A stretch of 25,582 nt of DNA from AWTP1-13 sp035253505 (GCA_035253505.1 DATFCC010000058.1:1-25582), one strand, 5' to 3'. Counted from the stretch's first letter, positions 1 through 7,925 are shown. Made by a program: numbers and translations. Notes: generated by a model not told the origin, from the letters alone.

Positions 1-453
<453 letters not shown>

Positions 454-539
454 GCCGCAACCCAAGCCCTGCGCTTTCGATCCGAGCCTGCGCGGAGCAG
501 CCGCCTTCACGTGGCATGGCGTGGCGCAGCGCGCCTGCG

Positions 540-569
540 CGTGACGCGGGGGTTGGCGCCGGCGTCACG
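540..569. repeat. Perfect 8-bp inverted repeat downstream of ahcY
   Basis: CGTGACGC (540-547) and GCGTCACG (562-569) are exact reverse complements separated by 14 nt, and the spacer itself contains the palindrome GGCGCC. No T-run follows, so it is not a classical intrinsic terminator. It could be a factor-binding site ahead of the enoyl-CoA hydratase gene or a hairpin protecting the ahcY mRNA end. Function is not shown by sequence. Confidence 0.35.
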
Positions 570-609
570 TTCGGGAATGATGGCCCGCACGCCAGACGGA
601 TGAACGGAC

Positions 610-1395
610 ATGAACTTTCAAACCTTGAAGATCGCCATCGGCGACGACCGGGTAGGCATCATTACGATGAACCGGCCCGAGGTGCGCAACGCCATGAATA
701 CGCAGATGATGACCGATCTGCGCGACTGCTTCGCCGGCTTTTACGTCGATCACGACGCTGCCGCCTGCCTCGTGCTGACGGGAGCCGACGGCGCCTTCTG
801 CAGCGGTGGGGACCTGCGCGAGCGCAAGGGAATGACCGATGCCGCATGGCGCCGCCAGCACGCGATCGTCGAGCAGTTGGTGCGGGCCATGCACGACTGC
901 CCCATCCCGATCATCGCCGCGGTCAACGGCGCGGCCTATGCCGGTGGCATGGAGCTGGCTCTGGCGAGCGACTTCGTCTACGCCGCCCAATCGGCGCGTT
1001 TCGCGCTGACGGAGGTGACGCTGGGCATCCTGCCGGGGGCCTGCGGTACGCAAAACCTGCCCCGCGCCGTCGGCGTGCGGCGGGCCAAGGAATTGATCCT
1101 GACGGGCACGCCATTCGATGCCCAGCAGGCCCGCGAATGGGGCATGGTCAACAAGGTCTGCCCCGACGACAAGCTGATGGAGGAGGTGATGGTCACGGCG
1201 CGCCGGATCGCCGCCAACGCACCCATCTCCGTGCGCCAGGCCAAGAAAGCCATCGACAAGGCGACCGATCTCGACCGCACGACGGGCTATGCCTTCGAGA
1301 TCGAGGCCTACAACCGCACCGTCGGCACCGAAGACCGCCAGGAAGGCATCAATGCCTTCAACGAGAAACGCAAGCCGCGCTACAAGGGCCGGTAG
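610..1395 (+). CDS. Enoyl-CoA hydratase/isomerase family protein
   Basis: A 261-residue crotonase-fold protein, the usual length for single-domain family members, predicted cytosolic. It most likely hydrates a 2-enoyl-CoA, or isomerises one, in fatty-acid or aromatic/branched acid breakdown. The oxyanion-hole segment FCSGGDL is at about residues 63-69. The two residues that act as acid/base in crotonase hydratases are both present as Glu: E115 in GGMELALASD and E135 in FALTEVTLG. The glycine-rich turn GILPGACGT follows. The substrate cannot be read from sequence. The acyl-CoA dehydrogenase starts 24 nt after the stop, so the two are probably one transcript acting on the same acyl-CoA. The start ATG was chosen because it gives the standard N-terminus, with beta-strand residues followed by MNRPEVRNAM. 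Confidence 0.93.
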   Translation: MNFQTLKIAIGDDRVGIITMNRPEVRNAMNTQMMTDLRDCFAGFYVDHDAAACLVLTGADGAFCSGGDLRERKGMTDAAWRRQHAIVEQLVRAMHDCPIPIIAAVNGAAYAGGMELALASDFVYAAQSARFALTEVTLGILPGACGTQNLPRAVGVRRAKELILTGTPFDAQQAREWGMVNKVCPDDKLMEEVMVTARRIAANAPISVRQAKKAIDKATDLDRTTGYAFEIEAYNRTVGTEDRQEGINAFNEKRKPRYKGR

Positions 1396-1419
1396 GGCCA
1401 CCCATCGGAAACCTCACCC

Positions 1420-2607
1420 ATGAGCAAAAGCAGCGAAGGCGTCGCCATTCCCCTCGAGGCCGGCTGGGAAGACATCCGCGAAGGTGTCCGCCACGTGTGC
1501 GAGCGTTTTCCCAATGCCTACTGGGTGAAGCTCGACCACGAGAGCGCCTACCCCACCGAGTTCGTGAACGCGCTGACGGAGGCCGGCTATCTCGGTGCGC
1601 TCATTCCGGAGGAGTACGGCGGCTCCGGCCTGCCGATCTCGGCCGGCTGTGCGATCCTGGAGACGATCCACGAGCAGGGCTGCAACGCCGCCGCCTGCCA
1701 CGCCCAGATGTACACCATGGGCACCGTGCTCAGGCACGGCAACGCCTCCCAGAAACAGCGATACTTGCCCGGCATCGCTTCCGGAAAGCTGCGGCTGCAG
1801 GCCTTCGGCGTCACCGAGCCGACCACGGGCTCCGACACCACCCAGCTCAAGACCCGTGCCGACAAGAAGGGCAACGACCGCTACGTCGTCAACGGCCAGA
1901 AGGTGTGGACCTCGCGCGTGCTGCACTCCGACCTCATGCTGCTGCTCGCGCGCACGACGCCGCCGGACAAGGTGCGCAAGCGCTCCGAGGGTCTGTCGGT
2001 CTTCCTCGTCGATCTGCGCGAGGCGAAGGGCCGCGGTGTCGAGATCAAGAAGATCGACGCCATGATCAACCACAACACCTGCGAGGTGTTCTTCGACAAT
2101 CTCGAGGTGCCGGCGGAGAACTTGATCGGGGTCGAAGGCCAGGGCTTCAAGTACATCGTCGACAGCATGAACGCCGAACGCATTCTCATCGCTTCGGAAA
2201 GCCTGGGCGACGCCAAGTTCTTCATCCGACGTGCCGCGGATTACGCCAAGGAGCGGGTCGTGTTCGGGAGGCCGATCGGCCAGAACCAGGGCGTCGCCTT
2301 CCCCATCGCTCGCGCGCACGCGGACCTGGTCGCGGCCGAGCTGGTGGTCAAGAAGGCGGCTGCCCTATTCGAGGGGGAGCGTGAGTGCGGCGCCGAGGCC
2401 AACATGGGCAAGATGCTAGCGGCCGATGCGGCCTGGAAAGCGGCGGAGGCCTGTCTGCAGACGTTCGGTGGCTTCGGCTTCGCGCGCGAGTATGGCATCG
2501 AGCGCAAATGGCGCGAGACGCGCCTCTATCAGACGGCGCCCATCTCCACCAACATGATCCTGGCCTACATCGCCCAGCACGTGCTCGGCATGCCGCGCAC
2601 CTATTGA
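1420..2607 (+). CDS. Acyl-CoA dehydrogenase family protein
   Basis: A 395-residue FAD enzyme that would introduce a 2,3 double bond into an acyl-CoA and pass electrons to ETF. The family pattern is complete: an N-terminal helical domain with IPEEYGGSG near residue 62, the FAD/substrate strand FGVTEPTTGSDT near 129, and the C-terminal QTFGGFGFAREYGIERKWRET. At the place where medium-chain enzymes carry the catalytic Glu (YEGT), this protein reads YQTA (370-373). A Glu is present instead at 253 in MNAERILIA, the position of the base in isovaleryl-CoA and long-chain dehydrogenases. That points to the isovaleryl-type active site, with a branched or longer acyl substrate possible but unproven. It lies 24 nt after the hydratase gene and converges on the LysR gene, which ends 57 nt away. 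Confidence 0.93.
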   Translation: MSKSSEGVAIPLEAGWEDIREGVRHVCERFPNAYWVKLDHESAYPTEFVNALTEAGYLGALIPEEYGGSGLPISAGCAILETIHEQGCNAAACHAQMYTMGTVLRHGNASQKQRYLPGIASGKLRLQAFGVTEPTTGSDTTQLKTRADKKGNDRYVVNGQKVWTSRVLHSDLMLLLARTTPPDKVRKRSEGLSVFLVDLREAKGRGVEIKKIDAMINHNTCEVFFDNLEVPAENLIGVEGQGFKYIVDSMNAERILIASESLGDAKFFIRRAADYAKERVVFGRPIGQNQGVAFPIARAHADLVAAELVVKKAAALFEGERECGAEANMGKMLAADAAWKAAEACLQTFGGFGFAREYGIERKWRETRLYQTAPISTNMILAYIAQHVLGMPRTY

Positions 2608-2664
2608 GCACCTCTCGAACGAGCCGCGTTTTTCGTGCAGCCCGGCTGCGAGTGTCATCGACGC

Positions 2665-3702
2665 TTAGCTGCCGTGCACGCGGGCGCTCCGCCGCTTCGA
2701 GGCTGCTCCACGCTGCACCGATGCCGTCGTGGCGGGGCCTGCGGAATGTATGGCGAGGTTGAACGTGCCAATCGCGGCAGCGGGCGGCAGGGCAGCAAAT
2801 GTCTCGGCAATCTCCGCGAACAGCCAGTCGCGGAAGGCCTTGACGGCCGGCCTGCGCTCCTGCCCGCGGGCGCAGACGAAGTGGTAGGAGCGGCCCGCCA
2901 GGGGCAGCTCAGGCCCGAAGGGCGACACCAGCCGGCCGAGCGTGATATCGCGCGAGGCAACCAGCTTGTAGCCCAGAACCACGCCTGCACCCTCGCTTGC
3001 CGCGTCCAGCGCGTGGTCGGCAACGTTGAGACGCAATCCGCGCGAGGTATCGATGCCATCGACGCCGACCGCCCTGAGCCAGTCGTCCCACGTCGGCACC
3101 AATCCCGGCAGATCGATCTGGATGAGGGGAAAGCGCGGCAAATCGTGTGCGGAGCGCAGCGGCTGGTCTCCATCGAGCAGTCGCGGGCTGCACAACGGCA
3201 GCATCGATTCATCGCTGAGCTTCTCGACATGAAGCTCGGGATGCGCGCCTGAGCTCAGCCGGATGCCGACATCGACGCCGTCGGTGACGAAGTCGGAGAA
3301 GCCGCTGCTGGCGGAGATGCGCGTGTCGATGTCGGGATGCTTCTCGAGGAAGCGGTAGATGCGCGGCACCAGCCACTTGGCGGTGAGCCCGGGCGACGCG
3401 CTGACCACCAGAATTCGGTCCTGACGGGCGCGATCGAGCTGCTCGACGGCGGCGCGCAAGTGCTCGAAGCCGGTGCGGATGCCGGGGTAGATGAGCCGAG
3501 CGGCGTCGGTGAGCTCGATGGCACGCGCACGGCGAAGGAACAGCTTCAGGCCGAGAAGGTCCTCCAGGCCCCGGATCTGGTGGCTGAGGGCCGCCGGCGT
3601 CACGTGCAGCTCGTCGGCGGCCTTGGAAAAGCTGCGATGACGGGCGGTCGCCTCGAACGCGCGGAGCGCATTCAGCGGCGGCATCGGACGGCGCGTAGAC
3701 AT
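2665..3702 (-). CDS. LysR family transcriptional regulator, GcvA type
   Basis: A 345-residue LysR-type regulator. The N-terminal winged helix-turn-helix spans about residues 7-66, with the typical opening PPLNALRAFEATARHRSFSKAA and then VTPAALSHQIRGLEDLLG. The effector-binding domain follows (about 93-300), with the segment ISASSGFSDFVTDGVDVGIRL that is characteristic of the GcvA subgroup. The last 30 or so residues are a non-conserved Ser/Arg/Ala-rich tail, longer than the usual family length of about 300. The gene diverges from two small basic-protein genes, and LysR regulators commonly control the divergent unit and themselves. The inverted half-sites GGAGA (3720-3724) and TCTCC (3742-3746) in the shared spacer are candidate contacts, at low confidence. 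The effector is unknown, and the name should not be taken to mean control of glycine cleavage. Confidence 0.93.
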   Translation of the reverse strand: MSTRRPMPPLNALRAFEATARHRSFSKAADELHVTPAALSHQIRGLEDLLGLKLFLRRARAIELTDAARLIYPGIRTGFEHLRAAVEQLDRARQDRILVVSASPGLTAKWLVPRIYRFLEKHPDIDTRISASSGFSDFVTDGVDVGIRLSSGAHPELHVEKLSDESMLPLCSPRLLDGDQPLRSAHDLPRFPLIQIDLPGLVPTWDDWLRAVGVDGIDTSRGLRLNVADHALDAASEGAGVVLGYKLVASRDITLGRLVSPFGPELPLAGRSYHFVCARGQERRPAVKAFRDWLFAEIAETFAALPPAAAIGTFNLAIHSAGPATTASVQRGAASKRRSARVHGS

Positions 3703-3803
3703 TAGCTTTTCTCACTCAAGGAGAGAGATATTGTCGTTTGTTCTCCCGCCTAAATCAACATATTCGTTATGCACGGCAGAACACAACAATGAGGAATACT
3801 CAA

Positions 3804-3992
3804 ATGATCAATGAGCCCTTGGCCGGTTATGGGGGCCTCACTCCCGAGGCCGTCCGTGAGATCATCGAGCGCGCTCATCGAGAGCGCCAACGGGCCCTCC
3901 GTCAGTTCTTTGCGCGGCTGTTCCGCCGGCGCGGGGCCACTCCGGTGCGCGCAACCCAAGCGAGCATTGCCGCCTGCGGCACAACCCACTGA
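3804..3992 (+). CDS. Small basic protein upstream of DUF1127 gene
   Basis: A 62-residue protein with an amphipathic, Arg-rich helix (about 13-38: LTPEAVREIIERAHRER, then ALRQFFARLFRRR). I do not recognise a named family, but this helix resembles the N-terminal helix of short alphaproteobacterial proteins that accompany DUF1127. The start at 3804 is preferred because GAGGAA lies 7 nt upstream. In-frame ATGs at 3738 and 3789 give longer products (84 and 67 residues) with no better ribosome site. The DUF1127 gene begins 23 nt after the stop, so the two are probably co-transcribed and controlled by the divergent LysR regulator. The protein is predicted cytosolic and its function is unknown. Confidence 0.62.
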   Translation: MINEPLAGYGGLTPEAVREIIERAHRERQRALRQFFARLFRRRGATPVRATQASIAACGTTH

Positions 3993-4015
3993 GCCCACCG
4001 AACCAGGAGGCGATC

Positions 4016-4276
4016 ATGACCAACGGCACGGGCACGCTATGTGCCAGCTCTCATGGGAGTGAGCTGCGGCACCCGACCCGCGATTTGAAGCAGGTCGTCA
4101 AGGATGCCTGGCAGCAGTATTGGGCGCGCAGGGCGCAGCGGACCAGCACGTTCATCCTGCGCAGTCTGGACGACCGCACGCTTGCCGATATCGGCATCGC
4201 GCGCAGCGAGATCGAGTCCGTCATCCACGACACGTCGGGGCAGCGCCTGCGAACCTACGATCCGAAATGGGAATAG
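4016..4276 (+). CDS. DUF1127 domain protein
   Basis: An 86-residue protein preceded by a strong ribosome site (AGGAGG, 7 nt before ATG). Residues from about 25 to 72 form the DUF1127 motif: a basic helix (VVKDAWQQYWARRAQR), then LRSLDDRTLADIGIARSEIESVI, with the signature spacing of L..L.D..L.DIGI.R.EI. Small DUF1127 proteins are abundant in alphaproteobacteria. Members in other species have been tied to RNA-related and phosphate or carbon metabolism regulation, but the activity of this one is not known. It is the second gene of a two-gene unit facing away from the LysR gene, and a strong terminator ends the unit 34 nt downstream. It is predicted cytosolic. Confidence 0.88.
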   Translation: MTNGTGTLCASSHGSELRHPTRDLKQVVKDAWQQYWARRAQRTSTFILRSLDDRTLADIGIARSEIESVIHDTSGQRLRTYDPKWE

Positions 4277-4309
4277 CCGGCCGCACCAGCGGCAACGGCC
4301 ATGAGCGCG

Positions 4310-4344
4310 GCGGCGGGGGAGGCTTCTCCCCCGCCGCTGTTTTT
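4310..4344 (+). terminator. Rho-independent terminator of the DUF1127 unit
   Basis: A perfect 12-bp GC-rich stem (GCGGCGGGGGAG at 4310-4321 pairing with CTCCCCCGCCGC at 4326-4337), a 4-nt GCTT loop and a trailing TGTTTTT. It sits 34 nt after the DUF1127 stop codon. Read on the minus strand no T-run follows the stem, so it should work only for plus-strand transcripts. The convergent GGDEF-EAL gene ends at 4368. Confidence 0.9.
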
Positions 4345-4367
4345 GCCTCGGAAAACGTTGTTACGTG

Positions 4368-6689
4368 CTAGGCAACCTTGTTCAAGCGCATCGGCGGCGC
4401 AAACAGCAGCTCGCGGACGGCGCTGCTCGGCACCGGCATGCCGATGAGGAAACCCTGCACCTCGTCCACGCTCGACTCGCGGAGGATGAGGGCAAGCTGC
4501 TCCTCCGTCTCGATGCCCTCCACGGCAACGGACATGCCCAGGTCCGCACTGAGGCGGGCGACGCTGCGCAGCAGGTTCAGCGACCGGTCGCTCGTGTCGA
4601 CCCCCTGCAGGAAGGAGCGGTCGATCTTGACCTTGCTGAGCGGGTAGTTGTGCAGATAGCTCAGGCTCGAATAGCCGGTGCCGAAATCGTCGAGCGAGAC
4701 GCTGACACCCATCTCGCGCAACTCGTCCAGCCAGTGCTTCGTCATGGCCGTGTCGTTCAGGAAAACTGATTCGGTGATTTCGATCTCCAGCCGGTTGGCC
4801 GGAAGTCTGGCTTCCGCCAACGCTTCGCGCACGACCTCGGTGACGTTTCCACGCCTGAATTGTATCGGCGACATGTTGACGGCCACGCGCACGTCGTCTG
4901 GCCATTTGGCGCATTCCCGGCAGGCCTCGCGCAGCACCAGGTTGCCGATCTCGACGATCAGGCCCATCTCCTCGGCGACGGGAATGAACTCGGCCGGGGA
5001 AACCATGCCGCGCACGGGATGCGGCCAGCGCAACAGCGCTTCGCAGGTCGAGATCCGGTTCGTGTGCAGGTTGACCAGCGGCTGGTAGTGCAGCGTGAAC
5101 GCATTCGAAGCAAGCGCGCTGCGCAAGTCCAGTTGCAGGTTTCGCCGCGCTTGCGCCATCACATCCATGCCCTGCTCGAAGAAGCGCCAGGCACGGCGGC
5201 CGTCCGACTTGGCGCGATAGAGCGCCATGTCGGCGTTCTTGAGCAGCAGGTCCGCATCGCTGCCGTCGCGCGGCGCAAGGGCGATGCCGACGCTGGCGCC
5301 CACGACCACCTCGTTGCCGCTGATCTGGTAGGGGGCGCCGAGCTCGGCCACGAGGCGCTCGGCAAGGGTCGCGGCCTCCCGCGAATGGCCGAGCGGGTGC
5401 TGCAGGACCACGAATTCGTCGCCGCCGAAGCGGGCGACCACGTCCGAGCTGCGCACGACGCCGCGCAGCCGGTCGGCGGCGGCGCACAGCAGCTCGTCGC
5501 CGCAGGTGTGCCCTAGCGTGTCATTGACCTCCTTGAACTCGTCGAGGTCGATGAAGTGGATGGCGAACGGTCCGCGCCGGCGCAGGTTGGCGACGCAAGC
5601 GTCCATCTGCTCGCGGAAGAGGGCGCGGTTGGGCAGCCCCGTCAGCGAGTCGTAGCGGGCGAGCTGATGGATCTTGGCCTCTGCCATCTTGCGGTCGGTG
5701 ATGTCCTCGAACAGGACGATGTTGCCCCCGTGCGCCAACGGATGGGACCCAAGGGCAATGGTGCGGCCGCGCTCGGTCTCCAGGAACAGCTCCCGGTCCG
5801 TCTCGGCCGTCAGAGCGCCCTCCAGCTCCAGCGCCAATCGCTCGGCATTGGCGCGCGACAGGCTGCCGCGAGCGACGCACATCTCGACGACATCCCGCAA
5901 CGAGGCACGGGTGCCGGCGATGTCGTCCGGCAGGGCCAGGAACTCGCGCAGCTTGCTGTTCACCACCACCGCCCGGCGCTCGACGTCGAACATGCACAGT
6001 CCGTGCGGCATGTTGTTGAGGGCGGTGTCGAAACGCTCGGCCAGCAGGCTTACGTTGCGGCCGGCCACCACCGCGTTGAGCAGAACGTGGCGCAGCCGAT
6101 CGGAGATGAACTTCAGCGATGCGAAGAACGGCACCAGCACGAAGGCGAAGATGGTGTAGTACTCGCCGCCGACCCAGGCCAACGCCAAGGTCATCGGTAT
6201 GCCCGCGCTCACCACTTGCGCCGTTACCAGCCGGTTGCTGGCGAAGTTCCGCCCGGAGATGCCGATCATGTAGGCGATAGTCAGCGAGAAGCTGAGGATC
6301 TGCACGAACGGATCGGACGTCTTGGCAAACGCGACCAGGCACCATGTGCCCAGCAGCGCAACGTGCGCCGAAGCCCCGACGACGTAGCGCAACTCCCAGC
6401 GACGCGCCTCCTCCACCGACGTGATCAGAGGCCGGCGCCGCGCGTAGGCATGCACATCCAACGCACGCATGCAGGTGACAATGACGATGGCGACGGTGCA
6501 CAGGTAGAGCGCCTGCTCCCCCGTCTTGATAGCGCTGATAAGCGCGGTGATCGAAGCCGCAAGCGAGCCGACGAACAGGCTGCGGGTGTCGTCGAACAGG
6601 GCGTCGACCAGCGAGAAATAAATCTCGGACGGCAAGGGCTGGGCCTTGTCGGTCGGCGTCGGACGCCGCTCCCAGAACCTCATCATCAC
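4368..6689 (-). CDS. Membrane-anchored PAS-GGDEF-EAL cyclic-di-GMP protein
   Basis: A 773-residue inner-membrane signalling protein. The N-terminus has about six hydrophobic helices (roughly 37-54, 60-77, 101-122, 128-146, 154-175, 178-196) that form an unnamed sensor module. A PAS-like region follows (about 218-330, beginning FDTALNNMPHGLCMFDVERRAV). The GGDEF domain (about 340-500) keeps FGGDEF at 421-426 and an RSSD inhibitory site at 413-416, five residues ahead of the GGDEF motif. The EAL domain (about 515-765) keeps EALLRW (550), VNMSP, EITES, DDFGTG (667), KIDRSF and EGIET (724). Both halves therefore look catalytically competent, able to make and break cyclic-di-GMP, and the net direction cannot be told from sequence. 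The gene diverges from a FeeM-like acyltransferase gene, sharing a regulatory region with CtrA-type boxes. Confidence 0.95.
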   Translation of the reverse strand: MMMRFWERRPTPTDKAQPLPSEIYFSLVDALFDDTRSLFVGSLAASITALISAIKTGEQALYLCTVAIVIVTCMRALDVHAYARRRPLITSVEEARRWELRYVVGASAHVALLGTWCLVAFAKTSDPFVQILSFSLTIAYMIGISGRNFASNRLVTAQVVSAGIPMTLALAWVGGEYYTIFAFVLVPFFASLKFISDRLRHVLLNAVVAGRNVSLLAERFDTALNNMPHGLCMFDVERRAVVVNSKLREFLALPDDIAGTRASLRDVVEMCVARGSLSRANAERLALELEGALTAETDRELFLETERGRTIALGSHPLAHGGNIVLFEDITDRKMAEAKIHQLARYDSLTGLPNRALFREQMDACVANLRRRGPFAIHFIDLDEFKEVNDTLGHTCGDELLCAAADRLRGVVRSSDVVARFGGDEFVVLQHPLGHSREAATLAERLVAELGAPYQISGNEVVVGASVGIALAPRDGSDADLLLKNADMALYRAKSDGRRAWRFFEQGMDVMAQARRNLQLDLRSALASNAFTLHYQPLVNLHTNRISTCEALLRWPHPVRGMVSPAEFIPVAEEMGLIVEIGNLVLREACRECAKWPDDVRVAVNMSPIQFRRGNVTEVVREALAEARLPANRLEIEITESVFLNDTAMTKHWLDELREMGVSVSLDDFGTGYSSLSYLHNYPLSKVKIDRSFLQGVDTSDRSLNLLRSVARLSADLGMSVAVEGIETEEQLALILRESSVDEVQGFLIGMPVPSSAVRELLFAPPMRLNKVA

Positions 6690-6877
6690 ACTCCGCCGCT
6701 CGCGAATGAATGCGAGGTTGCGCTAAATCATATAAATTTCGTTCAACGCGTTAGCCGGTCGAGATCCGGCCGCTTTGCAACCACAACTCATACTATCGTG
6801 CCAAAATGAACCAATGCTTCTCCTGTTAGACCTCAGGTCACCGCGCCGTGCTCGCCGACGGGCCGACGGCAGGGCAA

Positions 6878-6889
6878 TCCTATATAGGA
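6878..6889. promoter_or_regulatory. 12-bp perfect palindrome, possible operator
   Basis: TCCTATATAGGA reads identically on both strands. It lies about 35 nt upstream of the first CtrA-type box and between two divergent genes. The AT core could also supply a -10-like element. The regulator is unknown, and no matching copy was noticed elsewhere in the window. Confidence 0.4.
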
Positions 6890-6923
6890 CTGTACGCATA
6901 CTCGTACCGAATGAGACCGCGAG

Positions 6924-6938
6924 TTAACCAGGGCTTAA
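6924..6938 (+). promoter_or_regulatory. CtrA-type binding box 1 (TTAA-N7-TTAA)
   Basis: The sequence TTAACCAGGGCTTAA, followed by CC, has two TTAAC half-sites with exactly 7 nt between the TTAA cores. This is the arrangement bound by the cell-cycle response regulator CtrA in alphaproteobacteria. The box lies about 104 nt upstream of the preferred acyltransferase start and about 235 nt upstream of the GGDEF-EAL start. It overlaps a short inverted repeat (CAGGG/CCCTG, 6929-6943). Confidence 0.65.
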
Positions 6939-6988
6939 CCCTGTTTTTCGGGTTTTTCGCTGGCGCCTCGAATTGCGCTTTACCAGAT

Positions 6989-7003
6989 TTAATGGCATGT
7001 TAA
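6989..7003 (+). promoter_or_regulatory. CtrA-type binding box 2 (TTAA-N7-TTAA)
   Basis: The sequence TTAATGGCATGTTAA, followed by CC, is a second element with the 7-nt spacer, 65 nt downstream of the first (core to core). It overlaps an in-frame ATG at 6997, which argues that translation of the acyltransferase begins downstream, at 7042 or 7075. A CtrA box this close to the start could activate or block transcription depending on where the promoter sits. Confidence 0.65.
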
Positions 7004-7041
7004 CCTTACGATTGCGGTGGGCAGTTGTAGGATCATTGATA

Positions 7042-7761
7042 ATGGTTGCGTTAACGGCGGTGCCGGCACCGGTTATGCCGGGTAAAAACTTATCGGACAG
7101 AGTTCTGGAACTTTTGGAGCGAGTGGATTACCGGCGGATTGAAACTCCCGAAGATCGTGAGGCGATATTCCGGCTGCGGTATTTCGCGTATTTGCGCGAG
7201 GGTGCGATCGCAGCCAACAGCCAGGAGCGGTTCGCCGACCCGCTGGACGATACCCCCAACGCCTGGATTTTCGGGGTGTATGTCGACGGCGAGCTGGCCA
7301 GCTCCATTCGCATGCACGTTGCGACGCGACAGGCGCGAGACCTGCCGGCCCTCAATGTCTTTGCTGACTTGCTCGATCCCGAGATCGACGCCGGCAAGAC
7401 AATCGTCGATCCGACCCGCTTCGTTGTCGATCGTGTGGCCTCGCGGCGCTATCCCGAGCTCTGCTATGTGACGACGCGCCTGGCCTGGCTGGCCTCGGAG
7501 TATTTCCAGACTGGCTTGCTTCTGGCCACTGTGCGCGCCGAACACCAGGCCTTCTACCGCCGGGTGTTCGGTCACCGGCTGATCTGCGATCCGCGGCACT
7601 ATCCCTCGCTGGCCAAGCCGATCAGCCTGATGGCGGTCGACTACGCGATGGCCCGCGAGCGCGTGCCGCAACGCTATCCGTTCTTTCGCTCGACCTTCTT
7701 CGAGCGGCGCATGCTGTTTGGCCGCGACCGGGCGGCGGTGGCTCTGCGGTCCGCCGCCTAG
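7042..7761 (+). CDS. FeeM-like N-acyl amino acid synthase / acyl-homoserine-lactone-synthase-fold acyltransferase
   Basis: A 239-residue protein of the acyl-transferase (GNAT/autoinducer synthase) superfamily, closest by eye to FeeM-type N-acyl amino acid synthases. These load a fatty acyl chain from acyl carrier protein onto an amino acid. Recognisable blocks are TPEDREAIFRLRYFAYLREG, then GVYVDGELASSIRMHV, then DPTRFVVDR, and the C-terminal VRAEHQAFYRRVFGH. No LuxR-type partner gene is nearby. The start at 7042 has AGGA 9 nt upstream. Alternatives are TTG 6973, ATG 6997 and ATG 7075. The longer forms would add a hydrophobic N-terminal segment but run through a CtrA-type box. The first 100 nt are AT-richer than neighbouring genes. 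The product (acyl amino acid, acyl-lactone or membrane ornithine-type lipid) is undetermined. Confidence 0.75.
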   Translation: MVALTAVPAPVMPGKNLSDRVLELLERVDYRRIETPEDREAIFRLRYFAYLREGAIAANSQERFADPLDDTPNAWIFGVYVDGELASSIRMHVATRQARDLPALNVFADLLDPEIDAGKTIVDPTRFVVDRVASRRYPELCYVTTRLAWLASEYFQTGLLLATVRAEHQAFYRRVFGHRLICDPRHYPSLAKPISLMAVDYAMARERVPQRYPFFRSTFFERRMLFGRDRAAVALRSAA

Positions 7762-7925
7762 CTCCCGTGTCGAGGTCCGCAAGCCGGCCGCCGCCGTCTG
7801 GGGGCACCGCGCGACCGTGCGCGGGCAGAAATCGGTTGCTAGACCGGCTCCACTCCCGCAAGCTCGCGTGGCGCGCGGCGGCATGCTCATGCGCCGCGCG
7901 GGATGCAGTCCGCAGGGAGAGACAG

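Larger units (their letters stand above)
6690..7041. promoter_or_regulatory. 352-nt divergent regulatory region between the GGDEF-EAL and acyltransferase genes
   Basis: No gene is supported here. The stretch is AT-richer than its surroundings and holds, in order, an 11-nt palindrome GACCTCAGGTC (6829-6839), a 12-bp palindrome TCCTATATAGGA (6878-6889) and two TTAA-N7-TTAA boxes (6924-6938 and 6989-7003). A further TTAAC half-site lies at 7051, inside the first codons of the acyltransferase gene. This density of symmetric sites suggests a promoter region controlled by more than one factor. Transcription start sites cannot be assigned by eye. Confidence 0.6.

Noticed and set aside
6929..6948. 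CAGGG/CCCTG stem followed by TTTTT, read as a terminator
   Set aside because: The stem is only 5 bp, there is no plus-strand gene upstream to terminate, and it coincides with the first CtrA-type box. A weak attenuator role cannot be excluded.
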